7,410 nt of DNA from Microcaldota archaeon (GTDB taxonomy: Archaea > Micrarchaeota > Micrarchaeia > Micrarchaeales > CABMGC01). The stretch's first letter is position 1. Each line of letters begins with the position of its first letter. Positions 1 to 5,603 of this stretch are shown one piece after another. The DNA lies in assembly GCA_030043435.1 (NCBI GenBank), contig JASHXR010000031.1, positions 1-7,410 on the forward strand. Direction: 5' to 3'. Position numbers and translations under genes: made by a program. Under the pieces are notes generated by a model. That model had not been told where the DNA came from and made no database searches. It saw only the letters and a list, made by a program, of their open reading frames with translations.

Positions 1-372
1 AACTTCAACACGATAAAGTCGTCGTTCATCGCCCTCGCCGAGATACTCAGGATAGGATACGCGTTGGAGCCGCTAGCGCACAGGAGCTTCATCGAGGGGA
101 GGTGCGCAAGGATAGTGGCCGGGGGAGGGGCCGAGCTCGGGCTGCTTGGCGAGATACATCCCGAGGTGATGAACGTGTTCTCCATAGATGAGCCGACAGT
201 GGCGTTCGAGCTGCTCATCAGCGGCGGAGGCGGCGCATCAAAGATGAGGGATGTACAGGTTGCGGGACCGAAGAGGGCGGTGAGGAAGGCAGTGAAGACG
301 AAGAAAGAGAACCGTGACGGCCGCGACGCTAACGCTGCCGATGTGGTCAACGGCCAGGAAGATGAGGAGTGA
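1..372 (+). CDS. pheT: Phenylalanyl-tRNA synthetase beta subunit, C-terminal fragment (5' end outside window)
   Basis: This is the last 123 codons of a gene entering from the left in frame 1, ending at TGA 370-372. PheRS beta pairs with PheS in an (alpha-beta)2 enzyme that charges tRNA-Phe in the cytoplasm. Fragment residues 1-73 match the end of the catalytic-like module of archaeal PheT: NFNTIKSSF, then SFIEGRCARI (29-38), GLLGEIHPEV (47-56) and PTVAFELLI (65-73). Archaeal PheT proteins usually stop soon after the last strand. Here about 50 further residues follow: a Gly-rich linker (74-78), a Lys/Arg-rich stretch (about 90-107) and an acidic end (QEDEE). No T-rich terminator is obvious in the 36 bases before the convergent trm1 gene. 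The family call is firm; the role of the tail is unknown. Confidence 0.9.
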   Translation, partial: NFNTIKSSFIALAEILRIGYALEPLAHRSFIEGRCARIVAGGGAELGLLGEIHPEVMNVFSIDEPTVAFELLISGGGGASKMRDVQVAGPKRAVRKAVKTKKENRDGRDANAADVVNGQEDEE

Positions 373-408
373 CGGAGTAGCAGCAGGGGGCAGCGGCTAT
401 AAGGAAAG

Positions 409-1512
409 TTAGAGAGGCTCGGCGCGCGAGGCGCTCCGTACACTGGCGATAACCTCGCGGACAGGAGCATCGGTCTTTATCGCATCTGCACAGAACTGCG
501 TCGGAGTTACGGCGTATCCCCTTGCCTTCAGCGAGATGGCGACCCTTGCCGATGAGACAGAGCCAATACCGAGAGAACTGGTGACCGAGGGTACCGAGTA
601 GAAGAACGGCACGTCGGCCTCGGCGCGCAGGCTCTCGAGCTCAGCCCTGGCCTCTTCCATGCCTCCGCCCTTGGACGATGCGATCCTTGAGAGCAAGGCC
701 TTGTCGTACAGGCTCCCGAGCCACAGAGGCCCGGCGACATCACCTTCCTTGCCGCAGTTCCTGCACCTCCTCGTCAGCTCCGGCACGAGGCCGGGAAAGG
801 TCTCGAAGGACTGGCATGACCTGCAGGATGTCGCGTATCCCAGGCTCTTCATCGAGGCGAGGGCGTCGACAGCGCCGCGCTTCAGCGTCACGAATACGCG
901 CATGTAGTGCATGTCGGATATGGAGAGCGCTGGATGTATCCCGAAGTTGAACTGCGCTGCGCTCCTGGCGATGAAGCCTATGAGTATCCGCATCCCTGCT
1001 TCCTTGCAGAGGACGTTGTGCATAGGCACTGCGCCATAGAGCTTGACGCACGCAGGCGCATGCGCGCCGCAGAGGACTGCGGTGTCGGTAGCGGTGATGA
1101 GCAGCGTCGAGTCTTTGTGGCAGACCTTGAGAAGGTCGTGGATGTGCGGCACAGGACTTCCGAAGGGGTCGAGGTCGACTATGTCGAACGGGCCATTGCC
1201 ACTACTGGCGAACTCCTGTATGCTGATGGAGAGGGCCTTGGCCTTTACCCCGTTCCTCCTGAGATTTGCCTTCATCGGCGCCAGGGTCTTACTGTTGATG
1301 TCGAGCAGCGTGACATTTCTTATCCCGCACTCCTTGTAATACCTTATTGCGCGTATACCGCTTGCTGCGGTGCTGTCCAGCAGATTCTCCTTCCCCGTCT
1401 CCAGTGCGTTGAGGAACAGCACCGAGACGTCCCTGAGCTTCGACATCTTGGGATTCAGGAATGTATCCGGGCCCTGCGATATGACTGCGCTGCCTTCCCT
1501 GTATAGACGCAT
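409..1512 (-). CDS. trm1: tRNA (guanine(26)-N2)-dimethyltransferase Trm1
   Basis: This 367-residue protein matches the archaeal/eukaryotic Trm1 family, which uses S-adenosylmethionine to make m2G/m2,2G at position 26 of tRNA. Visible motifs are the N-terminal substrate region with FLNPKMSKLRDVSVLFL (18-34), SAM motif I LLDSTAASGIRAIRY (44-58), the acidic ribose-binding LLDIN (69-73), the catalytic DLDPFGSP (113-120), TDTAVLCG (142-149) and DMHYMRVFV (200-208). A zinc-ribbon-like set C230xxC233...C250xxC253 follows, then a C-terminal domain. Length is close to the family norm. The ATG at 1512 is preceded by GGAGTGA, whose TGA is also the stop of the upstream DUF357 gene, leaving a 4-base gap. 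It is the last gene of the pcn-DUF357-trm1 operon and converges on pheT. No truncation or lost catalytic residue is seen. Confidence 0.95.
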   Translation of the reverse strand: MRLYREGSAVISQGPDTFLNPKMSKLRDVSVLFLNALETGKENLLDSTAASGIRAIRYYKECGIRNVTLLDINSKTLAPMKANLRRNGVKAKALSISIQEFASSGNGPFDIVDLDPFGSPVPHIHDLLKVCHKDSTLLITATDTAVLCGAHAPACVKLYGAVPMHNVLCKEAGMRILIGFIARSAAQFNFGIHPALSISDMHYMRVFVTLKRGAVDALASMKSLGYATSCRSCQSFETFPGLVPELTRRCRNCGKEGDVAGPLWLGSLYDKALLSRIASSKGGGMEEARAELESLRAEADVPFFYSVPSVTSSLGIGSVSSARVAISLKARGYAVTPTQFCADAIKTDAPVREVIASVRSASRAEPL

Positions 1513-1516
1513 GTGG

Positions 1517-1523
1517 TCACTCC
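1517..1523 (-). promoter_or_regulatory. Ribosome binding site of trm1, containing the stop codon of the upstream gene
   Basis: On the minus strand the order is GGAG-TGA-CCAC-ATG. GGAGTGA resembles the archaeal Shine-Dalgarno consensus GGAGGTGA, and its TGA is the DUF357 stop. Four bases then separate it from the trm1 ATG. This fixes the trm1 start and suggests that ribosomes finishing DUF357 restart on trm1. Confidence 0.7.
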
Positions 1524-1765
1524 ATCAGGTGCTTCAGCTTTAGTATCGAGTCGAGGAGGCCATGCGCATAGGAGACCGAGGAGAACGAGGTGTAGTAGTC
1601 GCCTTTCGCCAGCCACGACTCGGAGTCCTTCGCATACATCTTGGACAGCTCCACGATCCTGGACTCGCCCTCGGAAAGGCGTGCCGTCTCCAGCTTCCGT
1701 ATGTTCTCGGAGAAGATGGAGATGTCCTTCCTTATCCTCCTCTCTATCTCCTCCGTGGCAATCAC
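1517..1765 (-). CDS. DUF357 family small helical protein
   Basis: This 82-residue protein starts with GTG at 1765. The next in-frame ATG (Met43) would cut off half the domain, so GTG is preferred. The C-terminal half carries the DUF357 signature as I remember it: Y44-AKDS, W51, then GDYYTSFSSVSYAHGLLDS (55-73). The first 40 residues are charged and probably helical, with no cysteines, signal peptide or membrane segment. The domain is described mainly from archaea and has no assigned biochemical role, so no function is proposed. The gene lies 4 bases after the PCNA stop and 4 bases before trm1, so it is almost certainly co-transcribed and perhaps translationally coupled with both. The upstream context GACTGA is a weaker ribosome binding site than that of its neighbours. 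Confidence 0.85.
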   Translation of the reverse strand: MIATEEIERRIRKDISIFSENIRKLETARLSEGESRIVELSKMYAKDSESWLAKGDYYTSFSSVSYAHGLLDSILKLKHLME

Positions 1766-1769
1766 TACG

Positions 1770-2513
1770 TCAGTCTTCCATGTACGGTGCCAAGAAGTAC
1801 GAGAGCGAGCTCTCCCCTATGTTGTAGCTGAGCTTCAATGGTTCGTTGGACTTCATCGCGATAGAGACCGTGTTGCCGCTCGGGCACGGCCCTACCATGT
1901 TCTCCAGAAACTCGAGGTTGAAGACCGCATCGGCGTTCTTTTCCACATCAACCTTCTTTACCACGCTGCCGTCGTTGGTATGCAGCTCCTCCAGCTCCCC
2001 AGAGTCGCCGTGCGCGCTCGTGGTGAACTGGTCCTTTGCCGCCTTGAACGTGATGTATGACGAGAGCAGGCTTGCGTCCTTGAGTATGTCCTTGAGCGGG
2101 TCGGCGCTTATCTCCACCTTTGCATCGAACGCGACATTGGGCTCCTTCTCCACGCTCTTCTTCACGTCTATCAGCTGGAGCCTGTACTTCCTCTTTGACG
2201 CAGCTCCAACGAACTCCATGGAGAGCTTGCTGTCTGTATCCTTCATCACCAGGGCCTCGTCGTCCCTCGTCCTGGAGAGTATCTTGTTGAGGTTCTCGAG
2301 GTTCAGGCCTATGGTCGTGTTCTTGTCTACAGTGAACTTGGAGAAGGCCTTGCTCGGTATGGTGAACGCTATCATGCTTATGCTCGACGGGTCCATCGCC
2401 TTGAGGCTTATCCCCTCCTTGGTTATGTTGAACAGGCCCTCGTCGACCAGCGCGCCTATCGCGCCTATGCAGTCCCTCCAATACCGCGCATTGTCCAGTT
2501 TTATCTCAAACAC
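1770..2513 (-). CDS. pcn: DNA polymerase sliding clamp (PCNA)
   Basis: This 247-residue protein is a typical length for archaeal PCNA, the ring-shaped clamp that tethers replicative polymerases, ligase and FEN-1 to DNA. Family features are an N-terminal MFEIKLDN, the conserved AMDPS (39-43), LNLENLNKIL (70-79), a domain-connecting region around 115-135, and the C-terminal strand ending SLSYFLAPYMED. The frame stays open upstream to about 2681, but that part does not resemble PCNA. A GTG at 2513 sits 7 bases after GGAGTGG (2519-2525) and gives the canonical N-terminus. A second GTG at 2522 overlaps the binding site and is less likely. A TATA-like stretch lies about 45 bases upstream. PCNA leads the operon with the DUF357 gene (4-base gap) and trm1. 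One clamp gene is seen here; whether there are others cannot be told. Confidence 0.95.
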   Translation of the reverse strand: MFEIKLDNARYWRDCIGAIGALVDEGLFNITKEGISLKAMDPSSISMIAFTIPSKAFSKFTVDKNTTIGLNLENLNKILSRTRDDEALVMKDTDSKLSMEFVGAASKRKYRLQLIDVKKSVEKEPNVAFDAKVEISADPLKDILKDASLLSSYITFKAAKDQFTTSAHGDSGELEELHTNDGSVVKKVDVEKNADAVFNLEFLENMVGPCPSGNTVSIAMKSNEPLKLSYNIGESSLSYFLAPYMED

Positions 2514-2518
2514 ATTTA

Positions 2519-2525
2519 CCACTCC
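2519..2525 (-). promoter_or_regulatory. Ribosome binding site that decides the PCNA start
   Basis: The minus-strand bases GGAGTGG, then seven bases, then GTG (2513-2511) select the start giving MFEIKL, the usual PCNA beginning. The reading frame is open for 56 more codons upstream, so without this site the gene would be annotated too long. Confidence 0.65.
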
Positions 2526-2553
2526 GGCAAAATTGTCGATATTATAGGGAACG

Positions 2554-2564
2554 ATAAATATTAA
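2554..2564 (-). promoter_or_regulatory. Probable archaeal TATA box for the PCNA operon
   Basis: The minus strand reads TTAATATTTAT inside an AT-rich island (about 2530-2567) in otherwise GC-rich DNA. An archaeal start site about 25 bases downstream would fall near 2530-2535, giving a leader of roughly 20 bases that includes the GGAGTGG site. A second AT-rich motif, TATAATAT near 2541-2548, is an alternative. The element is nearly self-complementary, so it could also fire rightward. Confidence 0.55.
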
Positions 2565-2577
2565 TATGCGACTGTAT

Positions 2578-2710
2578 GGGGAGTTGATTCGGCGCTGCAG
2601 CCGGCGTATGCGCCACGGCAAAAAGCAGGTTAACGCGCCTCCGGCCCGGAGCCATAAGGCGCGCGAGCAGATATCAGGCAAGACGCAAAGCCGGTGCGAG
2701 AAGACTGGAA
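2578..2710. other. GC-rich hairpin-forming intergenic block between two divergent promoters
   Basis: This stretch separates the PCNA TATA element from that of the enoyl-CoA hydratase gene and has no convincing gene. It holds a perfect 7-bp inverted repeat, CGCGCCT (2634-2640) with AGGCGCG (2657-2663). Nested in it is a second palindrome, CTCCGG-C-CCGGAG (2639-2651). A further hairpin, GGCG-TATG-CGCC (2603-2614), can extend by GCC/GGC (2600-2602 with 2617-2619) across a two-base bulge. On the minus strand the 2634-2663 hairpin is followed after nine bases by TTTTT (2624-2620). It may be a small RNA, a protein-binding site or merely GC-rich spacer; the sequence alone does not decide. No tRNA T-loop or C/D-box pair was found. 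Confidence 0.5.
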
Positions 2711-2712
2711 GC

Positions 2713-2720
2713 TATTAAAA
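2713..2720 (+). promoter_or_regulatory. Probable TATA box of the beta-oxidation operon
   Basis: TATTAAAA, preceded by the purine-rich GGAAGC that could serve as a BRE, lies about 38 bases before the ATG at 2755. A start site about 25 bases downstream would fall near 2740-2745. The hydratase mRNA would then have a leader of only about 10-15 bases, fitting the lack of a good Shine-Dalgarno sequence there. Confidence 0.55.
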
Positions 2721-2754
2721 TCCCAGCTCCCCAATATTGTCTGTGCTGGTCGGT

Positions 2755-3525
2755 ATGGGGTACAAGAATCTCGTAGTAGATGTTGCCGGCAGCACTGCCG
2801 TAGTGACCATTAACAGGCCGGATAAGCTGAACTCTCTCGACGCGGACACGCTGGAGAGCCTTGACAGGGCGATGGCGGACCTTGCTGCAGACAAGAGATG
2901 CATGACCGTCATAATCACCGGCGCTGGCGATAGGTCATTCAGCGCAGGCGCAGACATAAACTACATAAGCAGCCTTAAGGACGGGAATGACGCCGCTTCA
3001 TTTGTCGACAGAGTGCATGCTGTATTCGACAGGATAGAGCGCATGGAGAAGCCGGTAATAGCAGCAGTCAACGGCTACTGCCTTGGGGGAGGGTGCGAAC
3101 TCGCCATGGCATGCGACATACGGATAGCAGCCAATGGCGCAGTTTTCGGGCAGCCTGAGGTGAAGCTGGGGATAACGCCGGGAGGCGGCGGGACTTACAG
3201 GCTTCCTGCGCTGGTAGGCATCGCAAAGGCCAAGGAGTTGATATTCCTAGGGGACCATATAAGCGCAGATGAGGCCCTCAGGATAGGCCTGGTGAATAGA
3301 GTAGTAGAACCGGGCTCGCTCATGAAGGAGGCGCGGTCCATCGCGGAGAGGATAAACCAGAACAGCCCTATTGCGGTGAAGAACGCGAAGTCTGCGATAA
3401 ACGCCAACGCAAAGGGCAACGGCTCCGTAGAAAGGTCTGCTTTTGTGTCATCCTTCAAAGCTCCGGACAGCAAGAGGAGGATCAGCTCGTTCATCAAGCG
3501 GAGCAGGACAGGGTCCAGGCAGTGA
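2755..3525 (+). CDS. Enoyl-CoA hydratase (crotonase family)
   Basis: This 256-residue protein hydrates trans-2-enoyl-CoA to 3-hydroxyacyl-CoA, beta-oxidation step two. It shows NRPDKLNSL (20-28), the CoA/oxyanion segment SFSAGADI (61-68), NGYCLGGGCELAMACD (106-121) and FGQPEVKLGITPGGGG (131-146). Glu115 and Glu135 lie 20 apart, as do the two catalytic glutamates of rat hydratase (Glu144/Glu164), so hydratase activity is likelier than another crotonase reaction. The ATG at 2755 gives the usual MGYKNLVV start; in-frame TTG 2737 and GTG 2743 are possible. Most relatives end with a D..EG..AF.EKR-type segment. Here the EG pair is RR (241-242) and the tail is unusually basic. It leads the operon, with thiolase 4 bases downstream. 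Exact chain-length or branched substrate cannot be read from sequence. Confidence 0.93.
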   Translation: MGYKNLVVDVAGSTAVVTINRPDKLNSLDADTLESLDRAMADLAADKRCMTVIITGAGDRSFSAGADINYISSLKDGNDAASFVDRVHAVFDRIERMEKPVIAAVNGYCLGGGCELAMACDIRIAANGAVFGQPEVKLGITPGGGGTYRLPALVGIAKAKELIFLGDHISADEALRIGLVNRVVEPGSLMKEARSIAERINQNSPIAVKNAKSAINANAKGNGSVERSAFVSSFKAPDSKRRISSFIKRSRTGSRQ

Positions 3526-3529
3526 TTGC

Positions 3530-4756
3530 ATGGAAAAGGCATACATAGTAGATGCGACAAGGAGCCCGATAGGGAAGTTTCTAGGCTCCCTGTCAGGGAT
3601 AAGCGCGACGCGCCTAGGCGCAGAGGTCATCAAGGGGATGCTCTCCCGCACAAAGGTCAATGCAAATGAGATAGACGAGGTCATCGTGGGAAATGTCATC
3701 TCCTGTGGCCTGGGTCAGAACCCCGCAAAGCAGGTCGTCGTATATGCAGGGCTGCCTCACGAGCTCTCTGCGTATTCAGTGAACAAGGTATGCGCCTCGG
3801 GCCTCAAAGCCGTAGGCCTCGCCGCAGAGTCAATAGCTGCAGGCAACGCGGACATGATACTCGCAGGAGGAGTAGAATCCATGTCCAATGCGCCATTCGC
3901 CATCCGCGGAGTGAGGGCGTTCCAGAAGTTCGGCAACATAGCGCTCGATGCGTTCCTGGGCAAGCTGAGGCAGGGCAACGTGGAGCCAGGCAGCTTCGAG
4001 CTGGTCGACGAGATGCTTGGCGATGGCCTTATCGACTGCTATAGCCAGCTGCACATGGGGGCCATTGCCGAAGATATGGGAAGCGAGTATAGCATAACAA
4101 GGCAGGAGCAGGACCGGTTTGCGCTTGAGAGCCACAGGAGGGCTGCGGCTGCGACAGACAGCGGCAGGCTCGCAAAGGAGATAATACCAATAATGCTGCA
4201 GAGCGGGAAGACATTCGACAAAGACGAGTGCATAAGGCGCGATACGACCATAGAGAGGCTCGCCGCACTCAAGCCGGTCTTCAAGCCTGGCGGCACCATA
4301 ACCGCGGGAAACGCCTCGCAGCTTAGCGATGGGGCCTCGTTCCTACTGCTCATGTCGGCGAAGAGGATGGACCAGTACGGCCTGAAGCCTCTTGCAGAGG
4401 TAGAGTCATACGCCTCCTCGGGAAGCGACCCCAGCAAGTACGGTATGGCCCCCGTCCCAGCCATAAGGAGGTCGCTCGAAAAGGCGCACCTGAAGCTTGA
4501 CGACGTAGACCTTATCGAGATTAACGAGGCGTTTTGCGTGCAAACCCTAGGCGTCGCCAAGGAGCTCGGGATAGACATGGGCAGGTTGAACGTCAACGGC
4601 GGGGCGACGGCCATAGGGCATCCGCTCGGGGCAAGCGGCGCATGCATACTGTCTACTTTGGTGTATGCACTGCAGGACCGCGGGGAGGAGACGGGCCTTG
4701 CGGCCCTATGCCATGGAGGAGGTGGCGCGGCTGCGATGGTCGTGAAGAGGGCGTGA
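3530..4756 (+). CDS. Acetyl-CoA C-acyltransferase (thiolase)
   Basis: This 408-residue protein is a thiolase, which cleaves 3-ketoacyl-CoA with CoA to release acetyl-CoA, or condenses two acetyl-CoA in reverse. The nucleophile Cys88 lies in VNKVCASGLKA (84-94). The other active-site elements are NEAF (332-335), His364 in NGGATAIGHPLGASGA (356-371) and Cys394 in LCHGGGGA. The complete set points to a degradative/biosynthetic thiolase rather than an SCP2-type archaeal thiolase, which lacks this arrangement. A frame open upstream to 3443 runs through the hydratase gene and is spurious. The ATG at 3530 gives the standard MEKAYIVDATRSPIGKF, follows GTGATTGC, and is 4 bases after the hydratase stop. 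Residues about 132-156 form a segment longer than in the thiolases I recall. Short- versus long-chain preference is not resolved. Confidence 0.94.
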   Translation: MEKAYIVDATRSPIGKFLGSLSGISATRLGAEVIKGMLSRTKVNANEIDEVIVGNVISCGLGQNPAKQVVVYAGLPHELSAYSVNKVCASGLKAVGLAAESIAAGNADMILAGGVESMSNAPFAIRGVRAFQKFGNIALDAFLGKLRQGNVEPGSFELVDEMLGDGLIDCYSQLHMGAIAEDMGSEYSITRQEQDRFALESHRRAAAATDSGRLAKEIIPIMLQSGKTFDKDECIRRDTTIERLAALKPVFKPGGTITAGNASQLSDGASFLLLMSAKRMDQYGLKPLAEVESYASSGSDPSKYGMAPVPAIRRSLEKAHLKLDDVDLIEINEAFCVQTLGVAKELGIDMGRLNVNGGATAIGHPLGASGACILSTLVYALQDRGEETGLAALCHGGGGAAAMVVKRA

Positions 4757-4760
4757 TTTG

Positions 4761-5603
4761 ATGAGAGTGGCGATAATAGGAGTAGGGACCATGGGGTCCG
4801 GGATAGCGCAGGCGATAGTAAGCGCGAACCACGATGTGACGATGATAAGCGGGAGCGAAGATTCCGTAAAAAGAGGGTTGGAGCGCGTCAAGGCCGGTTT
4901 TGACAAGGCGATTGCGAAGGGAAGGATGACCTCGGAGCAGAAGGAGACACTCCTGCAGCGCCTGAAGACCTCGTCCAGCATCGGCGCGGTCAATGACGCA
5001 GACATAATAATAGAGGCGGTCCCCGAGGACCTGAAGACAAAGCTAGGGGTCATCACAGAGGCGGAGAGGTACGCAAGCGGCAAGGCCATTATAGCCACCA
5101 ACACCTCCTCAATCTCGATAACTACGCTCTCGGATGCGCTTCGCAATCCAGGCAGGTTCATAGGCCTGCACTTCTTTAACCCCGCGCCGGTCATGAAGCT
5201 CGTCGAGGTCGTGAAGGGGAGGAGGACATCGGCGGCGACCATGGCCGCTGCAAAGGCATTCGGGGAGAGCCTCGGAAAGACTGCGATAGAGGTGAATGAC
5301 GCGCCGGGATTCATCTCCAACAGGATACTCATGGTCTACCTGAACGAGTCGATAAACGCGCTCGACCAGGGCGTCGCGACAAAGGAGGCGATAGACACGA
5401 TAGCAAAGCTCGGCTTCAATCATCCGATGGGGCCCTTGGAGCTCTCGGATTTCATAGGGTTGGACGTGTGCAAGGACATAATGGAGGCTATATATCTGCA
5501 GAACAAGGACCCGAAGTTCAAGCCTGCGCCGCTGCTTGTGAAGCTGGTCGACGAGGGAAGGCTGGGGAAGAAGGCAAAGAGGGGCTTTTACGACTATCCC
5601 TGA
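4761..5603 (+). CDS. 3-hydroxyacyl-CoA (3-hydroxybutyryl-CoA) dehydrogenase
   Basis: This 280-residue protein is a stand-alone HAD, about the length of bacterial Hbd, oxidising (S)-3-hydroxyacyl-CoA to 3-ketoacyl-CoA. It has a Rossmann motif GVGTMGSGIA (7-16) and the active-site set Ser116 (TNTSS), His137 (GLHFFNP), Glu149 (LVEVV) and Asn187 (PGFISNR). Their spacing of 21, 12 and 38 residues equals that of human HAD (Ser137, His158, Glu170, Asn208). The C-terminal dimerisation domain has NHPMGPLELSDFIGLDV (220-236) and ends GFYDYP. The acidic residue usual at the end of the second Rossmann strand is replaced by Ser30 (VTMISGSED). ATG 4761 is preferred over TTG 4758; the thiolase stop TGA is within the GGCGTGA ribosome site, 4 bases away. 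Its last 10 bases overlap the convergent gene. Confidence 0.94.
   Translation: MRVAIIGVGTMGSGIAQAIVSANHDVTMISGSEDSVKRGLERVKAGFDKAIAKGRMTSEQKETLLQRLKTSSSIGAVNDADIIIEAVPEDLKTKLGVITEAERYASGKAIIATNTSSISITTLSDALRNPGRFIGLHFFNPAPVMKLVEVVKGRRTSAATMAAAKAFGESLGKTAIEVNDAPGFISNRILMVYLNESINALDQGVATKEAIDTIAKLGFNHPMGPLELSDFIGLDVCKDIMEAIYLQNKDPKFKPAPLLVKLVDEGRLGKKAKRGFYDYP

Noticed and set aside
373..408. Possible terminator between pheT and trm1
   Set aside because: The 36 bases have neither a T-run on the relevant strand nor a convincing hairpin.
1093..1140. GTGATGA resembling a C box of a C/D guide RNA
   Set aside because: There is no D box or second C'/D' pair at the right distance, and it lies inside trm1.
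907..1506. Long open frame antisense to trm1 (about 200 codons)
   Set aside because: It mirrors a well-supported gene, matches no family I know, and is a usual by-product of GC-rich codon bias.
1846..2547. Long open frame antisense to PCNA (about 230 codons)
   Set aside because: It is Ser/Leu-rich shadow translation of the clamp gene with no recognisable domain.
2600..2624. Hairpin at 2600-2619 as an intrinsic terminator on the plus strand
   Set aside because: It is followed by A residues, not T, and no rightward gene ends nearby.
2514..2681. N-terminal extension of PCNA by 56 residues in an open frame
   Set aside because: The extra residues resemble no PCNA, span the hairpin block and the TATA-like element, and are replaced by a well-placed ribosome site and GTG giving the canonical start.
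2608..2718. Small basic open frame of 36 codons (begins MRHGKKQVNAPP)
   Set aside because: Arg codons are all CGC/CGG whereas the neighbours favour AGG, no good ribosome site precedes it, it runs through the hairpins, and its stop lies in the next promoter. Probably chance, though not excluded.
2737..2754. Upstream TTG (2737) or GTG (2743) start for the enoyl-CoA hydratase
   Set aside because: They add only six or four residues not expected in the family. ATG 2755 fits homologues and a short leader, although a leaderless GTG start cannot be ruled out.
3443..3529. Longer thiolase start at 3443
   Set aside because: The extension lies entirely in the hydratase coding region and shows no thiolase similarity; MEKAYIVDATRSP at 3530 is the standard beginning.
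4039..5332. Two open frames of about 200 codons antisense to the thiolase and dehydrogenase
   Set aside because: They show the same low-complexity Ser/Ala/Leu shadow pattern opposite genes with intact catalytic motifs.
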